A program made the translations under genes and the position numbers. DNA of 64,000 nt. Source: Blastococcus sp. VKM Ac-2987. Lineage in GTDB: Bacteria; Actinomycetota; Actinomycetes; Mycobacteriales; Geodermatophilaceae. How positions within the stretch are numbered: position 1 is the stretch's first letter; each line of letters opens with the position of its first letter. Where the stretch lies: positions 62,001-126,000 of the forward strand of contig NZ_JAPVBG010000003.1 in the NCBI RefSeq assembly GCF_026967805.1, written 5' to 3'. Of this stretch, positions 18,544-27,652 are shown one piece after another. The notes under the pieces are model-generated. The model searched no databases, was not told where the DNA came from, and saw only the letters and a list, made by a program, of their open reading frames with translations.

Positions 18544-19704
18544 GTGCAGCCGTTCCGCTCGTCCTCAGATCCGGCCGGGGACGACAAGGGGCGGCACCTC
18601 GCGACGGTACTGGACCTCTTCAGCGGTGCCGGCGGGATGACGCAGGGCTTTCATGCGTCCGAAGCGTTCCGCACCGTGCAGGCCGTGGAGATGGATCCCC
18701 AGGCGGCGGCAAGCTATAAGGCGACGTTCGGCGACGCCGTCGTCCACGTACGAGCCATCAGCGACTGGTTGGCGAACTGCGATGTGCCGTCCGTCGACGT
18801 GGTCGTCGGAGGCCCCCCCTGTCAGGGCTTCTCCACCCTGGGGAAGCAGGATGCGGAGGACGAGCGCAATGCGCTCTGGCACGACTACGCGCTCACCATC
18901 GTGCGGGCGGAGCCCCGGTACTTCGTGCTCGAGAACGTCGGCGCGTTCCTCAAGTCGCGGCAGTTCGCGGACCTTCGGGCGGCCACCGAACCGGGCGGGC
19001 TGCTCGCCGACTACGACTTCGAGGCAGGCGTCCTCAACGCAGCGGATTTCGGAGCGGCTCAGGCGCGCCGCCGGACCATCCTCATCGGTCACCACCGCGA
19101 GCTCCCCGCCCCGGGACTCCCTGCGCCCACCCATCTCGGACGGCACGTGACATTGCGGTCCGTCCTCGACCGCGTGCCTCGTCAGGTGGAGACGACCGAC
19201 TTGCCACCGGACCGCTGGACAGTCGTCCAAGGACGTCGGGTCCCCGGGCCCTTCAGGACTTCCGAGCTGCACGTCGGACGCACCTACACCGAGCTCTCCG
19301 AAAGGCGTTTTCGTTCGATCCCTGCCGGCGGGAACCGGTTCGACATCCCGGAACAGCTTCTGTCCCCATGCTGGGTGAAGCACAAGGCCGGTTCTGCGGA
19401 TGTGATGGGGCGCTTGTCCTGGGACAAGCCCTCGGTCACGATCCGCACGGAGTTCTTCAAGCCCGAGAAGGGGCGCTACCTCCACCCGGATGAGCACCGT
19501 GCTCTGACACATCTGGAGGCCGCGCTGATCCAAGGATTCCCGGACAGTCACAGGTGGGTCGGCTCGAAGACCTCGATCGCGCGCCAGATCGGCAACGCGG
19601 TTCCCATCCCACTCGGACGGGCCATCGCCGCTCATCTCTCTCAGGCGATGACGAGGACCACGGCGGACGACTTGATCGACCTCGCCGTCCCTGTCGCCGT
19701 CTGA
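18544..19704 (+). CDS. C5-cytosine DNA methyltransferase (first of a tandem pair)
   Basis: The 386-residue product contains the ordered motifs of C5-cytosine methyltransferases: motif I VLDLFSGAGGMTQGF (about residues 23-37), catalytic motif IV GGPPCQGFSTLGKQ with the active cysteine, motif VI VLENV, motif VIII QARRRTILIG, and motif X RQIGNAVPIP. Length is normal for a single-domain enzyme. The GTG at 18544 is the only start that keeps motif I intact; the next ATG lies inside it. It would transfer methyl groups from SAM to cytosine, protecting host DNA. A second methyltransferase follows after a few bases, and a vsr gene diverges from its start, so the trio looks like one modification unit. 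Class 2 DISARM uses a C5 enzyme (DrmMII), but assignment to that role is inference. Confidence 0.9.
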   Translation: MQPFRSSSDPAGDDKGRHLATVLDLFSGAGGMTQGFHASEAFRTVQAVEMDPQAAASYKATFGDAVVHVRAISDWLANCDVPSVDVVVGGPPCQGFSTLGKQDAEDERNALWHDYALTIVRAEPRYFVLENVGAFLKSRQFADLRAATEPGGLLADYDFEAGVLNAADFGAAQARRRTILIGHHRELPAPGLPAPTHLGRHVTLRSVLDRVPRQVETTDLPPDRWTVVQGRRVPGPFRTSELHVGRTYTELSERRFRSIPAGGNRFDIPEQLLSPCWVKHKAGSADVMGRLSWDKPSVTIRTEFFKPEKGRYLHPDEHRALTHLEAALIQGFPDSHRWVGSKTSIARQIGNAVPIPLGRAIAAHLSQAMTRTTADDLIDLAVPVAV

Positions 19705-19739
19705 CGCCCGTGGAACCAGCGGACGACAAGAGGTCGGGC

Positions 19740-20870
19740 GTGCGCACCTCCGCACCGACCGCCCGCCTCACGACGCTCGACCTCTTCGCCGGTTGTGGGG
19801 GTCTGACCCGGGGCTTCCTCGACGAGGGCAGCTTCTCGACCGTCGGCGCGGTGGAGGTCGACACGGCCGCAGCTGCAACGTTCGCTGCCAATTTCGATCC
19901 GAGAGGCGAACACACCTTCGCCGGCGACATCGCCGACTTCCGGAGCGTCCCGGACGTCGACGTGGTCATCGGCGGACCGCCGTGCCAGGGCTTCTCCGCG
20001 TTGGGCAAGCGAGATCCGGCGGACGCTCGGAACCAGCTGTGGCGTCACTTCGTCCGCGTCGTGCGCGAGTCGGACGCGGCCATGTTCGTGTTCGAGAACG
20101 TCGACCGTTTTGCGAAGACCCCCGAGTTCGAGCTTCTCCGACGTGCGGCGAGCGAGGACGGCGAGCTGGCCGATTTCCGCACCCAGGTCTTCCGGCTCAA
20201 TGCTGCGGATTTCGGGGTGCCCCAGAAGCGCGTCCGGACCATCATCGTCGGCTCGAGAATCGGTCCAGTGGCCCAGCCCGCACCTACGCACGGGAAGGCC
20301 CCGGCCGACGGACGGGGCACCTGGACGAGCCTGCGGCAGGCCTTCATGCAGGGCCCGGTCGTTCTCGAGCCGGACGTACGCGAGGAGTGGCTGCCGGAAA
20401 GCAGCATCGTCTTCGGCGGCCAGGAGGTGCCTGGCGCGTTCAAGCTGCGGGACCTGCACATCACGCGGCACTACGACCTCACGTCGCAGATCCGGTACGC
20501 GCACATCGCGCCGGGTCAGGGCCGGTTCAATCTGCCCGAGGAGCTGCAGTACCCGTGCTGGCGCCGGCACACGAAGGGCGCCGGTGACGTCCTGGGCCGG
20601 CTGCGTTGGGACGAGCCGGCTGTCACGATCCGCACGGAGTTCTTCAGGCCTGAGAAGGGGCGCTTTCTGCACCCCCAGTGGCAGAACGGCGGCGTCCAGG
20701 TCAACCGAGCACTGACACACGCCGAGGCCGCGGTCGTCCAGGGCTTCGACGAGCGTCACGTGTGGTGCGGTAGCAAGGCAGAGATCGCTCGTCAGATCGG
20801 CAACGCCGTGCCGCCGTCCTTAGCCCGTGCAGTGGCGCAGGTCGTCGCACAGCGACTTCTCGTCGTCTGA
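19740..20870 (+). CDS. C5-cytosine DNA methyltransferase (second of a tandem pair)
   Basis: The 376-residue product has LTTLDLFAGCGGLTRGF (motif I) at its N-terminus, GGPPCQGFSALGKRDP (motif IV with catalytic cysteine), FENVDRF (motif VI), QKRVRTIIVGSR (motif VIII) and RQIGNAVPPSLAR (motif X). It is clearly related to the first enzyme but diverged throughout, so this is not a recent duplication. I prefer the GTG at 19740 because AAGAGG lies just upstream; a GTG at 19710, six bases after the previous stop, is also possible. Tandem enzymes of this kind may methylate the two strands of an asymmetric site or two different sites. It faces drmB, with a hairpin between the two stops. Confidence 0.9.
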   Translation: MRTSAPTARLTTLDLFAGCGGLTRGFLDEGSFSTVGAVEVDTAAAATFAANFDPRGEHTFAGDIADFRSVPDVDVVIGGPPCQGFSALGKRDPADARNQLWRHFVRVVRESDAAMFVFENVDRFAKTPEFELLRRAASEDGELADFRTQVFRLNAADFGVPQKRVRTIIVGSRIGPVAQPAPTHGKAPADGRGTWTSLRQAFMQGPVVLEPDVREEWLPESSIVFGGQEVPGAFKLRDLHITRHYDLTSQIRYAHIAPGQGRFNLPEELQYPCWRRHTKGAGDVLGRLRWDEPAVTIRTEFFRPEKGRFLHPQWQNGGVQVNRALTHAEAAVVQGFDERHVWCGSKAEIARQIGNAVPPSLARAVAQVVAQRLLVV

Positions 20871-20874
20871 GCTG

Positions 20875-20920
20875 CGCGAGGCAGATCCGGCGCCGTCGGC
20901 GACACCGGACCCGCCTCGCG
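20875..20920. terminator. Probable bidirectional terminator between the methyltransferases and drmB
   Basis: An 8-base arm CGCGAGGC (20875-20882) pairs with GCCTCGCG (20913-20920). Inside, TCCGG (20886-20890) pairs with CCGGA (20905-20909), and CGCC/GGCG can form the apex. It lies exactly between two convergent stop codons, at 20870 and 20930. No U-run follows, as is common in high-GC actinobacteria. Confidence 0.6.
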
Positions 20921-20929
20921 ATGTGCTTC

Positions 20930-22663
20930 CTACAGGCCGTTCGACGCGAAGGAGCTGAAGAAGCCCTCGCCCGGCTCGTCAGGCGTTCCGAAGAGAAGCG
21001 CCCTGTCGAGCAGGACGTTCTGCTCTTCGCACGACGTCTCCGGGGCGAGGACGCAGGCGTGACAGGCCGCAAGATTCAGCCCGTCGGTCCCGGTGCCCAC
21101 CGACTCGATGCACACGGGGTCGGAGGAGCACCACGACAGCCGCTCGAGACCGTCGACGACCAGTCGACCGACGCGGTCCTCCTCCGCCTGAGCCGCCAGA
21201 CCGCCCAGGCTTCCGGCGGAGTCCGACGTGGCGGTGTACAGGAGAACCCCCGACATGGACTCGTCGACGTACAGCCGCTCGCGGATGGAGGCTGCGGGGT
21301 AGCCCGCCTCGAGTGCCAGCTGGTCGATGAGTACGTGGGCGAACGTGTGCAAGAGGACGTGAGCGATGTCGACCTCCCGTGAGGGTGGTCGACGGGCTGC
21401 CTGATCGGCCTCGTCCGACGCATCCTGGAGGAGCCTCCTCCTTCGCTCTGCGAATGGGTCGTGCGCCCAGCGCTGAACGGCCGCGGTGTCGATCTGGAGG
21501 AAGACGCCTTCCCCGAGTACCTCGATCGCGGGCAACCAGGTCTGTCGGTGCTGGCTGAGTTGGCACAGTCGGGGATCCGAGGGGTCGGACACCGCGGACA
21601 ACCGCGAGAAGCCGAAGAGGGCACGGACCTCACGGAGTCGGGTCACTTTCCGGACGGCCGAGACGTGATCAGCGAGCTCGGCCGGTACGGGCCTTTCCAG
21701 GCAAACGAAGTCGGAGCCGTCCCGCTCCTCCGGACGTCCCTCCAGGAGGGCCCGGTACTCGTCGCGCCGCAAGGACGCCTCGGTCAGGTCGTCCTCTGCC
21801 GCCTCCGCTTCGTGACGGCGACGGGTTTCGCCGATGATCTGCTCCGCGGTGAACCGCCCGCGGCTCTTCTTCACCAGGCCGTCGATGAGCCACGGCGCAT
21901 TGACCGACTCGGGGGATCTGAGTGAGTCCCACTCCCGATCCACGAACCGAACGAGTGCCTCCGAGAACGGAGGGATGGAGATCGCCGACCGGACGGCGGG
22001 GAACCACACATTCGACGCGCCACGCTGCAGCGTGCGGGGCGTCTCGTCGCACTCCTGGGACGCATTCGGGCCCAACCAGGGACGTTCTCCTCGGCAGCGG
22101 GTGATGCCCTTCAGTGCCGCAGCATCGAAGGAGCCGTCCAGCCCCACGGGCGGGATCCCGCAGGAGCATTCGACGATCAGGTCCGCCAGGGACGAGGTCC
22201 GGCCGCGGCTGACCAGACGCAGTTCGTGCTTGCCCTCGGACCTTTCCCCTCGGCCGGCGTGCGCCCAGCTGAAGTATGGGAACTCCCCGACATGGCCCAT
22301 GCGGCAGGCGACGATGAGACGGGACGGAGTCAGCGGAGCGGACGGGCGGCAGAGGTTGCACACCGCCTGATTCCACGGTGATCGGAAATCGGACGGGAGA
22401 CCGATCCGTCTGCAGCTCGGGCAGATCTGCATCTGCGGGAACCTGACGACGGGCACGTCCCGACGGCCGCCCGCGGGCGGCATGAGGAGGGACGTGACGC
22501 CGAGCGACCGGGCCAGGCGGGGCTCACTCGCCACGTCGGCTCGCTTCTCGTCCCAGTGCTCGAGGCCGGCGATCATGAAGCTCGTGTTCTCGGACGGGAA
22601 GAGGCCGCCGACGCCGAACGTCGAGATGAGCTGACTGCGGCGCGCCTTCGGGGTTTGGTTCAT
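20930..22663 (-). CDS. drmB: DISARM DUF1998 protein DrmB
   Basis: The 577-residue product starts with RRSQLISTFGVGGLFP, typical of DrmB. An N-terminal zinc knuckle follows (CPSCRRIGLP, then CNLC) and further cysteines occur near CSCG. The C-terminal DUF1998 region has HTFAHVLIDQLALEAGY, a GVLLYTATSDSAGSLGGL stretch, and LNLAACHACVLAPETSC with its cysteine cluster. DrmB is one of the three core DISARM proteins; with DrmA it forms a DNA-binding helicase complex. Its ATG overlaps the last four bases of drmA (ATGA), showing translational coupling. Its 3' end faces the cytosine methyltransferases. The usual downstream partner, drmC (phospholipase D nuclease), is absent here. Confidence 0.88.
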   Translation of the reverse strand: MNQTPKARRSQLISTFGVGGLFPSENTSFMIAGLEHWDEKRADVASEPRLARSLGVTSLLMPPAGGRRDVPVVRFPQMQICPSCRRIGLPSDFRSPWNQAVCNLCRPSAPLTPSRLIVACRMGHVGEFPYFSWAHAGRGERSEGKHELRLVSRGRTSSLADLIVECSCGIPPVGLDGSFDAAALKGITRCRGERPWLGPNASQECDETPRTLQRGASNVWFPAVRSAISIPPFSEALVRFVDREWDSLRSPESVNAPWLIDGLVKKSRGRFTAEQIIGETRRRHEAEAAEDDLTEASLRRDEYRALLEGRPEERDGSDFVCLERPVPAELADHVSAVRKVTRLREVRALFGFSRLSAVSDPSDPRLCQLSQHRQTWLPAIEVLGEGVFLQIDTAAVQRWAHDPFAERRRRLLQDASDEADQAARRPPSREVDIAHVLLHTFAHVLIDQLALEAGYPAASIRERLYVDESMSGVLLYTATSDSAGSLGGLAAQAEEDRVGRLVVDGLERLSWCSSDPVCIESVGTGTDGLNLAACHACVLAPETSCEEQNVLLDRALLFGTPDEPGEGFFSSFASNGL

Positions 22664-25600
22664 CGTTCCTTCCTCAGTGCCACCTGGTACAGGCCGCTCT
22701 CGGCGTCGACGTCCCGGAGGCTCTGCAACGTCGGCCAGGGCACCTGACCCTGATCGAAGTCAGGGATGTCGTCGTTGACGAGCATGGTCGCGGGATCGAC
22801 GAGCAACGACGCGTCCCAGTTGTTGCGCAGCCAATAGGCGAGCCCCGGCTTCGACTCCGCGGCTCCGAGCCACTCCTCCACCAGGTCGTCGAGTTGCGCA
22901 GCCGTCTCGTCGCCGTCGTCGGAGCAGTCCTGAGCCCGTCGGGCGATGATCGCGGCCGCCAGCTCGAGTTTGTCGCGCTGACCGGCCACCATGCCGGCTC
23001 CGGTGTTGGCGCTCAGGTCGTTGAAGAGCAGGCGGACGATCGACGTCAGCACGCCGTGCAGACCCCGGTCACGAGCGCGGGCGGCGAACGGCGTCGCGCT
23101 CGTCGCCTCCACGGATCTATACACGGACTGGTGGAAGGGGATGAAGTTCTCGAAGTGCGAACGGTCCCTGGAGCGAGCGGAGTTGAACATCGTGACGACC
23201 AAGCCAGGATGCTTGCGTCCGACGCGGCTCGTCGCCTGGATGTACTCCGCGCTCGACTGAGGCTGGCCCATCACGGCCATCACTCCGAGCCGGTCCACAT
23301 CGAGGCCCACGGAGATCATGTTGGTCGCGAGCACGACGTCGTCGGCCCCTCGGTCGTCGACCCTCACCTCGAGGTGCTTCAGCCTTTCCGGGATCTCGCG
23401 AGCCCCGACGCGACTGGTGAGTTCCGACAGTTGCCGGATGGGTCGCTCCTGCGTTGCGGCCAGACGGGCGAGCAGACCGAGGCGGATCTTGACGTCGTCC
23501 CGGACCTGTAGCTCGGCGGAACCCAGGACGCGCAGACTGCTGAAGTAGCCGAGCAGCGTCCAGTACGGATCACGTGTGTCCACATCGCCGGGTATGTCCT
23601 GGGCGCTCTGCAGCAGCGACGCGTACACGCGGATCATGAGGGACTGGTGACTGGTGCCGGGCGCCATGACGCCGACATAGGCACGGTCTCCCAGCTCCGT
23701 TGACGGCGCCGGCTCGGCGAAGAACGAGAGATCGGGATCGATCCCCGGTGGCGGGAACTGGGCAGCCTCTCGATTGAAGACCGAGTGCACCTGCTCGGTG
23801 GCCCGCCGGATCGTCGCTGTCGACGCGATGACCTTGGCGCGACCCCGGGGTGGTGCGAACGGATCCGCACTGTCGACGGCGCAAGCCGCGTCCACGGCCG
23901 TCTCGTAGAGCCCGACCATCGAACCGAGAGGCCCGGAGATGAGGTGCAACTCGTCCTGGATGACCAGCTCGGGTCGGTGTCCCTGACCGTCTCGCGCGAA
24001 CAGGGATCCCGCCCTCTCGGTCCAGGCCATCCGCGCGAACTTGTCCACGGTGCCGATCACGAGCTCAGGCCGTTCGCGATAGACGTCCTCATCCACCAGG
24101 TGCACCGGAAGCCCGGAGGAGAAATCGCATCCCGAGCGACCGCAGGCGACTCTTAAGTGTCGATCCGGGTGGTTCACGATGGCGTACTGGTCCGGGCCGA
24201 GAGTGCCGCCGCACCACGGGCACTTGAGCAGCTGGATCGGGTTGCCTTCTTCGACGTCGTGCCCCTTGCCGAGCTTGTTGAGGGCCTTCCGCGCGTCGTC
24301 CAACGTGTTGGGAGTTGCGGCCCCGCCGACCCACAGGCCGATCGAGAAGCGGTCGGCCCCGAGTTCCGGTCGCTCACGGCGCAGGCACTCGAGTGCGCAG
24401 ATGAGCGCCGTGGCACGCTCGAACTGCTGGATGGTCAGCAGTCGGAGCGTGTAACGCATGATCACCGCCACGCCGGTGGCCGACGAGTCAAGCAGCCGTC
24501 GTCGCGCGATGGTGAAAGCGATCAAGCCGAGGTATGCCTCGGTCTTTCCACCACCCGTGGGGAACCACAGCAGGTCCAGGGTGTCCCGATCCGGGTGCTC
24601 AGCATCGTTGAGGCCGGCGAGGTTGAGCAGGATGAACGCGAGCTGGAACGGGTACCACCGCTGCTCGTCACCGTCGTCCACGGTGCCCTCGGCGCCGTTG
24701 CGGATCCAGTCCTGCCGGGCCCGCTGAAGCTGCATCGCCTCGTTCATGATCCGGAAAGCCCGCATCGCGTCCGGATCCGTCTTCAGGACATCGATCCCTG
24801 CCTCGATGCGGTCAGCGGCTTCCTCGGCCTGCTGCATGTGTCGCCATGCGACCGGTCGAAGTGCGTCCTCGACGCAGTCGTCCCGCTCCGCACGCGTCTT
24901 TTCCTCACCGATCCAACGCCGGTACGCGTGCACGACCTCGGTGAGGTTCGACAGCACTGCCTCGTCCTCGGCCCGGGCCAGGAAGGACATGCGGAGGTCG
25001 GCGCCCGGCACAGGACTGGGCTTCGCCCGCTGCAACGAGTGCTGAGGGATGAACGTCGTGCGGACCGATGAGACACGCGAAACGCCGGTCCGATCCCATG
25101 TGGCGGCGCAACCGTGACCGGACGCGAACGTGTGGGCGTTCCTGTAGAGCAGCGCCCCGGTGTCCAGGTCGTCGTCCTTGCCGATGGTCGGCGACGTGGC
25201 GCGGTCGACGATCGCGGGCTCGGCCGTGGTCGCTTCGATCTCGACCTGGAACCAGCTGTTCTCGTCCCGGTGGCCGGCGGTCGACGGCTGCTTGTTGATG
25301 AGGGCGACAGTCACCGTCACCAGCCCGCCGGAGGGCTTGCGTACGAGTGCGTACAGGTCGAGCCCCGGGACGACCTCCTGGCGCCGGTCCGTCGAGCCGT
25401 CGAGCCGAATCAGAACGGGCGCGAGCTGGACAGGCGAACGCTTCCAGGTGACCCGGTGTCGATCACGCGCACGCGATCGTTGATCCGCTTCTGCCTGCAC
25501 CTCGTCCCCGGGCAGGTAACGGGCCGCCGAGACGCGGACGGAGACCTCGTCGACGATGCCCGCGTCGACCGTGAAGGTGATGCCGACGGACGTGGGGTAG

Positions 25601-25845
25601 CGCATCCGGGACTGTGAGACGGGGAGGTCGGTCGGCCCCGTCTCCTCACCGGCTCCGTCGACCGGCTCCTCCGCGACCGCGTCCTGGGTGCCGCTGTCGG
25701 CCGGCCACAACACTCCGGCGATGTACCGGTCGAGAGGGGACTCGTCGATCGTCTCGTGCTCATCGCCTCCACGCGGGCCTATGAGGTCGTCGTGCAGTCG
25801 CCGGACCATCTCGGCGCGGAAGGCGTACTTCTCGGTCAGACCCAT
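22660..25845 (-). CDS. drmA: DISARM helicase DrmA
   Basis: The 1061-residue product matches DrmA in layout. Its N-terminus (MGLTEKYAFRAEMVRRLHDD) is followed by a beta-rich region, then a superfamily 2 helicase with Walker A LWFPTGGGKTEAYLGLIAF, zinc-binding cysteines (CPWCGGTLGP), a DELH box in VIQDELHLISGPLGSMVG, and the C-terminal RecA domain with TSRVGRKHPGLVV. DrmA is the core ATPase of DISARM and binds DNA with DrmB. The gene starts 13 bases after the UvrD gene ends and overlaps drmB by four bases, so all three are co-translated. The ATG at 25845 is the natural start given this spacing. Confidence 0.88.
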   Translation of the reverse strand: MGLTEKYAFRAEMVRRLHDDLIGPRGGDEHETIDESPLDRYIAGVLWPADSGTQDAVAEEPVDGAGEETGPTDLPVSQSRMRYPTSVGITFTVDAGIVDEVSVRVSAARYLPGDEVQAEADQRSRARDRHRVTWKRSPVQLAPVLIRLDGSTDRRQEVVPGLDLYALVRKPSGGLVTVTVALINKQPSTAGHRDENSWFQVEIEATTAEPAIVDRATSPTIGKDDDLDTGALLYRNAHTFASGHGCAATWDRTGVSRVSSVRTTFIPQHSLQRAKPSPVPGADLRMSFLARAEDEAVLSNLTEVVHAYRRWIGEEKTRAERDDCVEDALRPVAWRHMQQAEEAADRIEAGIDVLKTDPDAMRAFRIMNEAMQLQRARQDWIRNGAEGTVDDGDEQRWYPFQLAFILLNLAGLNDAEHPDRDTLDLLWFPTGGGKTEAYLGLIAFTIARRRLLDSSATGVAVIMRYTLRLLTIQQFERATALICALECLRRERPELGADRFSIGLWVGGAATPNTLDDARKALNKLGKGHDVEEGNPIQLLKCPWCGGTLGPDQYAIVNHPDRHLRVACGRSGCDFSSGLPVHLVDEDVYRERPELVIGTVDKFARMAWTERAGSLFARDGQGHRPELVIQDELHLISGPLGSMVGLYETAVDAACAVDSADPFAPPRGRAKVIASTATIRRATEQVHSVFNREAAQFPPPGIDPDLSFFAEPAPSTELGDRAYVGVMAPGTSHQSLMIRVYASLLQSAQDIPGDVDTRDPYWTLLGYFSSLRVLGSAELQVRDDVKIRLGLLARLAATQERPIRQLSELTSRVGAREIPERLKHLEVRVDDRGADDVVLATNMISVGLDVDRLGVMAVMGQPQSSAEYIQATSRVGRKHPGLVVTMFNSARSRDRSHFENFIPFHQSVYRSVEATSATPFAARARDRGLHGVLTSIVRLLFNDLSANTGAGMVAGQRDKLELAAAIIARRAQDCSDDGDETAAQLDDLVEEWLGAAESKPGLAYWLRNNWDASLLVDPATMLVNDDIPDFDQGQVPWPTLQSLRDVDAESGLYQVALRKER

Positions 25846-25858
25846 GGGTTCAGCTCTC

Positions 25859-27652
25859 TCACTCGCTCTTCCAGTCGGGCCACGCCAGTCCCGTCAGACG
25901 GGGCACCAGCCAGAGGCCGCTGCCGGCGAGGCCGGCGCGTCGTGTGTAGTCCGGGTCGCCTGCGACCGTCTCGACGGATGCGACCGCCAGGCCATTGATC
26001 CGACGAGGCCACGACTGCTCGGGCCGTCGGCGGCCGAAGGTCGATGCCAGTGCCCTGCCGAAGTGTTCCGACGTGCGGCCGATGAGCACGTCACCGTCTG
26101 TGAGTCGCAACGTGTAGCGCGGGGCCTCGACCGGTGTGTCGTCCTCCCGGACGGCCGTGACGGCTGCCCCCACGACGTCCGCGCGTAGCAGGCGCTGCTG
26201 CACGCCCCAGCCGTTGCCGTCGTCCTCGGCGACCGGCTGCAGCACGTCGACGTCGACGGACGTTGCCTCCATGCCGCAGGGGTAGCGCTTCTGGCCCCGG
26301 AAGACGTGTACCGCCCACCGACCGGACCGCAGCTCCGACGTCCGGATCGCCTCCTTGGGAGGGCCGCAGACGTAGAGCTCGTCGCGTGCACGGGAGAGAG
26401 CCACGTAGGTGACCCTCATCTCGGCGTCGGAATCGACAGCGGGAAGACGGTTCGTGTCCGCCGGCATGTAGAGAACTCGGTCGAACTCCAGACCTTTGGC
26501 GCGATGGATCGTCGACACGACGACGCTTGCCTCGTCGGCGGCCGCGAGCCCCAGGGGGACGGAGCGGCTGCGGAGTGCCGTGCGGAGCGCCCCGAGGTCC
26601 AGGAGGTCCCGCTCGTAGAGACGCCCCTCGGTCTCCTTGAGAGACACCCATGCCTCTTCCGGATTCAGCTCTGGAGCTGCTGAAGCGATCAGATCGATCA
26701 CCTCGTGGCGGTCGACGACCGGGGTGTCCACACCGCCGAGCGCGGCGGCCACCCACGGTGCGACGCCCATGTCCTGCAGGGGACGACGGAGGACGTGGCG
26801 GACCCCTGCCTCACGAAGCACCTTCGAGGCCGTGAGTGCCTGGCCGTTCGTCCGGCACAGCACAGCGGTCGTCGCGGGGGAACGGTCCACAAGGTTGGTG
26901 GCGTCGGCCAACGGCCCCAGATCCAGGAGGATGTCGACGAATTCGGAGACGGATGCCGGAGCCGCCGCGGGTGCGTCCGAGGAGCGGATGGACTCGCCCA
27001 GCTCGACGACCCAACGAGCTTCCTTGCCGCGGGCGCGGTAGTCCACCTCCAGCGCGGTGCGACGCGCGCCGAGGTCGTCGACGAGGCGGCTCATGAACTG
27101 CTGCGAGGTGGTCCTGCTCCGGGCCTCCTCGAGCTGCCAGTCGTAGATCGCCTGGAGGGGGTCGCCGAGGGCGGTGAATCCACAGTCCGCGCCGACCTGC
27201 TCGAGCAGCGCCAGGGCGAGCTCGGCCCGATCTCCGACGAGGTCCTGTACCTCGTCGAGAAGGACGTGCTGAAGAAACTCGATGCGCGTGAGGTCCTCAC
27301 TGCGTAGGACATCGGTCGCGGCCCTGATCCGCCGGTCGAAGCCGCCGATCGAGGACGGGTCCTCTCCGGCCTCCAAGAGGAGCCGGCTGGCGAACGAGTC
27401 GAAGGTGCTGATTGCAACCGCGCCCGTGCCTCGCTGCTCCAGGCGGCGCCTGGCGGCGGCTACTGCAGCGCGCGAGAAGGTCAGGACGAGGAGCTCGTCG
27501 GCCGGGTTAAGACCCCTGTATTGGACCAGCTCGTCGACCCGGCCGGCGATGACCTCCGTCTTACCGCGGCCAGCTCCAGCGATCACCAACAGGCGCTCGG
27601 TGGGATCGGCCTCGACGACGGCGCGCTGACTGTTGTCGAGCTCGACACTCAT
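25859..27652 (-). CDS. UvrD/PcrA-like helicase in the DrmAB operon
   Basis: The 597-residue product is a superfamily 1A helicase: LDNSQRAVVEA (Q motif), Walker A IAGAGRGKTEVIAGR, LTFSRAAVAAARRRLE, Walker B HVLLDEVQDL, LGDPLQAIYDW, STIHRAKGLEFDR and VTYVALSRARDEL. It is shorter than PcrA (about 700 residues) and has a distinct C-terminal extension of about 130 residues beginning near VHVFRGQKRYPCG. The ATG at 27652 overlaps the stop of the upstream GHKL-helicase gene by four bases (ATGA), which fixes the start. Canonical DISARM has no such subunit. With its partner it presumably unwinds or degrades invading DNA, but no nuclease motif is apparent. Confidence 0.88.
   Translation of the reverse strand: MSVELDNSQRAVVEADPTERLLVIAGAGRGKTEVIAGRVDELVQYRGLNPADELLVLTFSRAAVAAARRRLEQRGTGAVAISTFDSFASRLLLEAGEDPSSIGGFDRRIRAATDVLRSEDLTRIEFLQHVLLDEVQDLVGDRAELALALLEQVGADCGFTALGDPLQAIYDWQLEEARSRTTSQQFMSRLVDDLGARRTALEVDYRARGKEARWVVELGESIRSSDAPAAAPASVSEFVDILLDLGPLADATNLVDRSPATTAVLCRTNGQALTASKVLREAGVRHVLRRPLQDMGVAPWVAAALGGVDTPVVDRHEVIDLIASAAPELNPEEAWVSLKETEGRLYERDLLDLGALRTALRSRSVPLGLAAADEASVVVSTIHRAKGLEFDRVLYMPADTNRLPAVDSDAEMRVTYVALSRARDELYVCGPPKEAIRTSELRSGRWAVHVFRGQKRYPCGMEATSVDVDVLQPVAEDDGNGWGVQQRLLRADVVGAAVTAVREDDTPVEAPRYTLRLTDGDVLIGRTSEHFGRALASTFGRRRPEQSWPRRINGLAVASVETVAGDPDYTRRAGLAGSGLWLVPRLTGLAWPDWKSE

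Noticed and set aside
20930-25845. DrmAB as generic DUF1998 repair helicases outside defence
   Set aside because: The combination of DrmA and DrmB motifs, their overlap, and the nearby drmD and drmMI make a DISARM origin far more likely.
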